DNA from: Nitrososphaeraceae archaeon
GTDB taxonomy: Archaea > Thermoproteota > Nitrososphaeria > Nitrososphaerales > Nitrososphaeraceae
Direction: 5' to 3'
NCBI GenBank assembly: GCA_025936955.1
Contig: JAICSL010000037.1
Location: forward strand, 1-9,694
DNA length: 9,694 nucleotides
The stretch's first letter is position 1. Each line of letters begins with the position of its first letter. The position numbers and the translations under genes are program-made. Below the pieces are notes generated by a model that saw nothing but the letters and a program-made list of their open reading frames with translations, was not told where the DNA came from and made no database searches. Of this stretch, positions 6,609 to 9,694 are shown one piece after another.

Positions 6609-7301
6609 ATGCTTAAATCTAGTGTCTATGGCGGTAGTTATATGTATCCTCAGGACAAACAATACCCTGAATATATTGCAGATCAGATCAAAAAAGGAAC
6701 TACAACGTGTGCGCTGACATGTAAGGATGGCATAGTATTAGCCGCAGATACTAGAGCAAGTGCTGGTTTTTTTATTGCGGATAGGCACGTAATGAAAATC
6801 CAGAAAATTGATCACCATATCGGTTTGACCATTGCAGGAGGAGTAGCTGATGCTCAGAATTTAGTGGATATTATGCGCTATAATGCAAATATTTACCGAA
6901 TTACAAATAAGGAACTTATGCCTGTCAAGTCTGCTGCAAGGCTCTGTTCTAACATATTATTCAACCAGAGATACTTTCCATATTATGTTCAGCTCATTGC
7001 AGCTGGATATGACAAGCTTCAGGGTGGACAGATATACAACATTGATCTCTTTGGTTCTATGACAAGTGAGAAGTTCATTTCAACTGGTAGTGGATCCCCT
7101 GTGGCATATGGTTATTTGGAGTCAGAATTTAGAGAAGATCAGAGCGTAAACGAAGCTTACAAGACTGCAGTACAGGCAATTGCAGCTGCCATTAGAAGAA
7201 ATGCTGGAACTGGTGATAATATAAATGTGGTGATAATCGATAAAGATGGCTATCGCGAATTAACTAAAGAAATAAAAGATGCCGTAGGGGCTGTGTATTA
7301 A
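6609..7301 (+). CDS. psmB: Proteasome subunit beta, autoprocessed
   Basis: This is the catalytic beta subunit of the archaeal 20S proteasome. From ATG 6609 it has 230 aa: a 30-aa propeptide ending ADQIKKG, then the mature N-terminus TTTCALTCKDGIVLAADTRA. Mature Thr1, Asp17, Arg19 and Lys33 are all present. Later marks are GLTIAGGVADAQ (42-53), TGSGSPVAYGYLES (129-142) and RRNAGTGDNINVVIIDKDG (166-184). At the place where most active beta subunits have RDxxSG, this one has RNAGTG, so the usual Asp166 and Ser169 appear as Asn and Thr. An in-frame TTG at 6603 would add two residues; ATG 6609 is preferred from codon strength and TATA spacing. It is transcribed away from leuCD, and no alpha subunit is nearby. 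Confidence 0.95.
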   Translation: MLKSSVYGGSYMYPQDKQYPEYIADQIKKGTTTCALTCKDGIVLAADTRASAGFFIADRHVMKIQKIDHHIGLTIAGGVADAQNLVDIMRYNANIYRITNKELMPVKSAARLCSNILFNQRYFPYYVQLIAAGYDKLQGGQIYNIDLFGSMTSEKFISTGSGSPVAYGYLESEFREDQSVNEAYKTAVQAIAAAIRRNAGTGDNINVVIIDKDGYRELTKEIKDAVGAVY

Positions 7302-7336
7302 ACTAATATTTCAAGATATAACCAAGTATCCCAATT

Positions 7337-7346
7337 CCTTTTGTAT
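7337..7346 (+). terminator. Oligo-T terminator candidate after psmB
   Basis: CCTTTTGTAT occurs about 36 nt past the psmB stop, and a second run (TTTTT, 7422-7426) follows. Either could end the psmB transcript. The 271-bp gap 7302-7572 otherwise shows no gene. Confidence 0.25.
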
Positions 7347-7540
7347 TCATAAAATATAGCTATTCATCAGATATCTCCCTTCCCTTAATTCTATGCAAGA
7401 TTATTAGTCAATATCACATAATTTTTGTATCTTTAATGTTCAATATTAAAAAGGATCTGATATAGCAATTGTATAAAATAAGATATGAATACTATAAAGT
7501 ACAAGATTTATATTTTAATGTAAATAGTTAATTATCTATC

Positions 7541-7550
7541 TTTTTATAAG
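7541..7550 (+). promoter_or_regulatory. TATA box for the 164-aa charged protein
   Basis: TTTTTATAAG is centred about 27 nt before GTG 7573. This supports a leaderless transcript beginning at or beside that GTG and helps choose the start. Confidence 0.5.
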
Positions 7551-7572
7551 AGGTAAATGCCATTGTATAGGA

Positions 7573-8067
7573 GTGAGTGATACAGATAAACCATCTTCTA
7601 AAGAAAAGAAGACAGAGGTATCAGCAATGGAATCTACTCCACTTTCTAAAGAAGAAACTATCATAGTCACCCCCTCTAAGACAGAATACAAAACATATGA
7701 AATACAGACTTCTATTGAAGAAGAATCTGTTTCTGCCAAAGCCAAGGAGGCAGGACAGTCATTTAAGAGCCTTATTGAAATTGTTGGAAAGAAGGCAAAA
7801 GATATCATAGATGAAGAAACAAAGTACATTAAATCTCAAGCAGAGACAGATATTGTTGCTAAAAAGGATGCACAAGATATTCAGAGATTAGGCACAAATG
7901 TCGAAGGTATAATAAAGGTCTTTGAAGATATTATAACAGATATTCGTAAGCAAAAATATAATGATCAGGAAAAATTATTAATCGGTTATAAAAAACTGCT
8001 ATCAGAACAGGTGAATGTAATAAATTCACGACTCGGCATGGCCAAACAACTTAAAGACAATACCTAA
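7573..8067 (+). CDS. Hypothetical highly charged, helical protein
   Basis: I do not recognise a family for this 164-aa product. Residues 1-50 are Ser/Thr/Lys/Glu-rich and probably disordered. Residues about 52-160 are strongly helical, with regular hydrophobic spacing suggesting coiled coil or a helical bundle (SFKSLIEIVGKKAKDIIDEE, VEGIIKVFEDIITDIRKQ). It has no Cys, no signal peptide and no membrane segment, so it is likely cytoplasmic. It could be a structural, chaperone-like or nucleoid/membrane-surface protein, but nothing visible decides. GTG 7573 is chosen because the TATA box sits about 27 nt upstream and no in-frame start lies further up; ATG 7627 (Met19) is the alternative. The antisense frame over 7536-7829 shows no such structure. 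It stands alone between psmB and a convergent membrane-protein gene. Confidence 0.7.
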   Translation: MSDTDKPSSKEKKTEVSAMESTPLSKEETIIVTPSKTEYKTYEIQTSIEEESVSAKAKEAGQSFKSLIEIVGKKAKDIIDEETKYIKSQAETDIVAKKDAQDIQRLGTNVEGIIKVFEDIITDIRKQKYNDQEKLLIGYKKLLSEQVNVINSRLGMAKQLKDNT

Positions 8068-8094
8068 CTTAGTTTCACTGATCTTTATGAGCCA

Positions 8095-8106
8095 ATTTTA
8101 CAAAAT
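8095..8106. terminator. Possible bidirectional terminator between convergent genes
   Basis: ATTTTACAAAAT lies in the 66-bp gap between two facing stop codons. It gives TTTT on the plus strand (8096-8099) and TTTT on the minus strand (8105-8102), so it could end both transcripts. Confidence 0.35.
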
Positions 8107-8133
8107 GTTCTTAATAGCGACGAATTATCATGT

Positions 8134-8958
8134 TTATTTTCTCTTCATTCTTCCTAATACCAGTCTTAGAAACTTTATTGCAATGCTATCTCCCTTGCCT
8201 TTTGAGATTGACTGAGAGATAACTGCAAATAATATTCCTACTCCTGTAGCAGATGATGTTAGCCAGATCACGTAGTTGTTTTCAAAAATTACATGTCCAG
8301 TAGACCATATCTCCACCAGGATTCGAAAAATGATAGTAAACAATCCTTGGCCTGTCCCAAGCGATATTAAAAATTTTCCAAGATTTACTCTATTTGCAGC
8401 AAATAGTCCAGCTCCCATCAGAACAGATAGTCCTCCAAGTTGACTCAGAATAGCAAGAATTCCAACTGGCGCCAAAACAAAGATCCAAAGATCTTTGGCA
8501 GTGTATATAATGACATCTTCTCTAATTATCTGATAAATTGCTAGGTTGGCTTTGTAGCCTGAAAGTAAAAAGAGTATTCCTGAGACAAATGCAATCCCTG
8601 CAGCCAGTCGATTCCTTGTAACGCTATACTTAATAGTGAGAAATCTGTCATAAAAAGCTCTGTGTAAGACTACATGTTCAGGCATGATTCCTAAATTTAT
8701 AAGAACGTTTTTCATTTTTACATACGAATATGTTGAACGCGCTTCGTATGCTGTAATCCTCAATTTAATACCTTTATTACTTACCGATCCTGCAAGTGCT
8801 TTTGGAATAAAATATTTTGTGAGATTGATAAGTCCTGATTCTACAATCATAAAATCTAAAAGTATTTTACGAAGAACTCCAAGCTTTCTTCCGTCAATAG
8901 AATAAACTGGCTTGTGGACTAGATCAATCCAGTCTGAGAAAGGATCATTTTGTGACAA
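8134..8958 (-). CDS. PRC-barrel domain membrane protein
   Basis: This is a 274-aa protein. Residues about 8-75 look like a PRC-barrel: WIDLVHKPVYSIDGRKLGVL, then VESGLINLTKYFIPKALAGS and GIKLRIT. PRC-barrels are small beta domains used for protein or RNA contacts and in membrane-linked regulation. A basic linker follows, then four or five membrane spans at about 116-135, 157-188 (perhaps two), 193-216 and 228-250, and a basic tail (LRLVLGRMKRK). The barrel should be cytoplasmic. No transport or catalytic motif is visible, so the function is unknown. The start is TTG 8958, the only start that keeps the whole PRC domain; upstream in-frame codons offer no better one before a TAA. It converges with the 164-aa gene. 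Confidence 0.75.
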   Translation of the reverse strand: MSQNDPFSDWIDLVHKPVYSIDGRKLGVLRKILLDFMIVESGLINLTKYFIPKALAGSVSNKGIKLRITAYEARSTYSYVKMKNVLINLGIMPEHVVLHRAFYDRFLTIKYSVTRNRLAAGIAFVSGILFLLSGYKANLAIYQIIREDVIIYTAKDLWIFVLAPVGILAILSQLGGLSVLMGAGLFAANRVNLGKFLISLGTGQGLFTIIFRILVEIWSTGHVIFENNYVIWLTSSATGVGILFAVISQSISKGKGDSIAIKFLRLVLGRMKRK

Positions 8959-9177
8959 TGAACAGATGATAATACTATTTGGTTAAAGATATTATCAGTT
9001 ATGGATAATAATAATAGTAGTAATAAATCCTGGCTGCAATATACTGCAAAATTAGAATTTAAAAAACATAATCTGTTTCGAAGGACAAACAGAACTATAA
9101 GTGCAGGTTTTTAGCTAGCCGAAGTCACGCTATCACCCTTCTACTCTTGAAGCAGAATTATATTCCTTTAACCTTAA

Positions 9178-9204
9178 TAGAGTATTCTCTACCAACATAC
9201 TCTA
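9178..9204. repeat. 8-bp stem inverted repeat (hairpin or binding site)
   Basis: TAGAGTAT (9178-9185) and ATACTCTA (9197-9204) are perfect inverted arms around an 11-nt loop. On the minus strand the region also holds two direct copies of GGTAGAG 13 nt apart. The right arm includes the TAG stop of the 31-codon ORF. It could be a transcription or RNA-stability element for that ORF, or a protein-binding site. Confidence 0.4.
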
Positions 9205-9297
9205 CCTATTTTGATTGTTGCGAAGAATCACATTAATCCCGTAGACGTAATCATTTTTGGAAAGGGAGAAAAGGGCGCTGAGACTGATTTCTGTCAT
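9202..9297 (-). CDS. Possible small protein (31 aa) with its own promoter
   Basis: ATG 9297 opens a 31-codon frame: MTEISLSALFSLSKNDYVYG followed by INVILRNNQNR, then TAG. AAGGAGA (9310-9304) ends 6 nt before the ATG, the best Shine-Dalgarno-like site in the window. A TATA-like GATATAAAAT (about 9337-9328) lies about 25 nt before that. A hairpin sits at the stop. After the TAG the same frame stays open for another 22 codons (to TGA 9135-9133), so this may instead be an amber-truncated gene of about 54 codons. I recognise no family. Signals look purposeful, but the frame is short enough to arise by chance. Confidence 0.28.
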   Translation of the reverse strand: MTEISLSALFSLSKNDYVYGINVILRNNQNR

Positions 9298-9319
9298 TGT
9301 AAATCTCCTTATAGATGAC

Positions 9320-9348
9320 ATGTTAATATTTTATATCGTGATTAACAT
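9320..9348. promoter_or_regulatory. Inverted repeat flanking a TATA box (candidate operator)
   Basis: ATGTTAAT (9320-9327) and ATTAACAT (9341-9348) are perfect inverted arms, 13 nt apart. The spacer contains the TATA-like element of the small minus-strand ORF. The arm centres are 21 bp apart, two helical turns, as expected for a dimer bound to one DNA face over the TBP site. The sequence symmetry is seen; the repressor is inferred. Confidence 0.4.
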
Positions 9349-9364
9349 CCTTGTTTAGTAGATA

Positions 9365-9514
9365 TTATCTTGTTTTTATGAGAAATGCAGAGTAATAGAA
9401 CAAGGCTGCAATTCCAATTGTTATGAGATACCAATATGCTAGAATAGAATCTGCAGATTGATCACTGAAAGTAACTCTCCCACTGTATTCTTTACAGTCC
9501 CATAAAAGTCTGTA
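9365..9514 (-). pseudogene. Degenerate C-terminal fragment of a membrane protein
   Basis: The minus strand between TGA (9517-9515) and TAA (9367-9365) encodes 49 residues with no ATG, GTG or TTG near its beginning. The last part is a convincing membrane anchor: SADSILAYWYLITIGIAALF, then YYSAFLIKTR and stop. Just upstream a different frame reads TDTDFYGTVKNTVGE, which looks protein-like. The two would join through a one-frame slip at about 9475-9488. This suggests a frameshifted remnant of a protein with a C-terminal transmembrane helix, perhaps an exported one. The parent family is not recognised. Confidence 0.35.
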
Positions 9515-9565
9515 TCAGTAAACTGATTTTTTATCTATCGTCAGAAGAACCAAATAATCATAATT

Positions 9566-9694
9566 TCATTTTTTCTTCGTTGCATCGTCATGAGTAAGAG
9601 TAATCATTTCTCCCACTTGGTTATATATTCTCAATAAACGTATTCCTTTGTCTGTTGTTCTATAGATTTGTTTTGATTCTTCATATTCTAGTAA
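9566..9694 (-). CDS. Winged-helix transcriptional regulator, C-terminal part (cut by window edge)
   Basis: The minus strand is open from the edge (codon 9694-9692) to TGA 9568-9566 and gives 42 residues: LLEYEESKQIYRTTDKGIRL followed by LRIYNQVGEMITLTHDDATK and KK. The 'YRTTDKGIRLLRIYNQVGEM' pattern is the wing plus last helix of small archaeal ArnR-like/COG3432-type winged-helix proteins, which commonly end with a (Y/W)RTTxKGxxFLxxYxxI signature. These are short DNA-binding regulators that occur in many copies in thaumarchaea. The N-terminal helix-turn-helix lies outside the window. It could be a regulator of nearby genes such as the palindrome-bearing ones, but nothing here shows that. Confidence 0.65.
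   Translation of the reverse strand, partial: LLEYEESKQIYRTTDKGIRLLRIYNQVGEMITLTHDDATKKK

Larger units (their letters stand above)
8959..9565. other. 607-bp region with no full-length conventional gene
   Basis: No long open frame, tRNA or repeat array is visible. It contains, in order, a 37-codon plus-strand frame with no support (9001-9114), an 8-bp hairpin (9178-9204), a small minus-strand ORF with TATA and AAGGAGA (9202-9297), an 8-bp inverted repeat around that TATA (9320-9348), and a degenerate membrane-protein tail (9365-9514). Fragmented frames on the minus strand suggest decayed genes mixed with a few regulatory signals. Confidence 0.6.

Noticed and set aside
6544..6609. 22-residue N-terminal extension of LeuC from the TTG-side open frame
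   Set aside because: It is hydrophobic, unlike family N-termini, and would overlap the psmB start and the promoter. MSETLFEKIW matches the normal LeuC start.
7432..7450. TTTAAT/ATTAAA hairpin in the gap after psmB
   Set aside because: A 6-bp all-AT stem in AT-rich sequence is expected by chance.
7557..7580. Seven-codon ORF (MPLYRSE) overlapping the GTG of the 164-aa gene, resembling a leader peptide
   Set aside because: It begins upstream of the transcription start predicted from the TATA box, so it is probably not in the mRNA.
7536..7829. 97-aa minus-strand frame opposite the 164-aa gene
   Set aside because: It has no promoter or family signature. It mirrors the charged plus-strand protein, whose start has well-spaced TATA support.
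9001..9114. 37-codon plus-strand frame beginning MDNNNSSNKSWLQYTAKLEF
   Set aside because: There is no clear Shine-Dalgarno, only a poor TATA-like stretch upstream, biased low-complexity Asn/Ser start, and no recognised family. It cannot be separated from chance.

Overview
This is AT-rich archaeal DNA. The gene set points to an ammonia-oxidising thaumarchaeote (Nitrososphaeria), most likely a Nitrososphaera/Nitrosocosmicus-like soil lineage; that placement is inference. The supporting features are an archaeal-type tRNA-guanine transglycosylase, an archaeal proteasome beta subunit with an intact autocatalytic site, an Sm-like protein with a C-terminal extension, an archaeal AK6/Fap7-type kinase, an extracytoplasmic Ig-like protein, and the tail of a small winged-helix regulator. 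Several starts (TTG, GTG or ATG) lie about 25-30 nt downstream of a TATA-like box with no convincing Shine-Dalgarno sequence. That fits leaderless or short-leader archaeal transcription.

Layout. Positions 1-1529 (minus, cut by the left edge) encode a secreted or surface protein: signal peptide, two Ig-like domains joined by a low-complexity linker, then an Asn-rich tail made of a perfect 135-bp (45-aa) tandem repeat that runs off the window. Its start codon lies inside a perfect 20-bp palindrome. Positions 1710-3692 (minus) hold a two-gene RNA unit, an Sm-like protein followed after 3 nt by tgtA. Positions 3847-6543 (minus) hold leuC, leuD and an AK6/Fap7-like kinase. LeuC and LeuD are of the bacterial type. 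A 65-bp divergent promoter region separates leuC from the plus-strand proteasome gene psmB (6609-7301). A charged, helical protein of unknown function follows (7573-8067, plus). It converges on a PRC-barrel plus multi-TM membrane protein (8134-8958, minus).

The last ~740 bp hold no full-length conventional gene but are not empty. On the minus strand there is the C-terminus of a winged-helix regulator (9566-9694, cut by the right edge), the degenerate, frameshifted tail of a membrane protein (9365-9514), and a possible small transcription unit (about 9178-9350). That unit has a TATA box flanked by an 8-bp inverted repeat, a well-placed AAGGAGA, a 31-codon ORF, and a hairpin at its stop codon.

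Most genes are housekeeping: leucine biosynthesis, archaeosine modification of tRNA, RNA binding, ribosome maturation or nucleotide metabolism, and protein degradation. The accessory signals sit at the two ends. I found no CRISPR array, insertion sequence, tRNA or rRNA. I see no strong case for a wholly new multi-gene system. The best leads are the palindrome-controlled repeat protein at the left and the small unit at the right.
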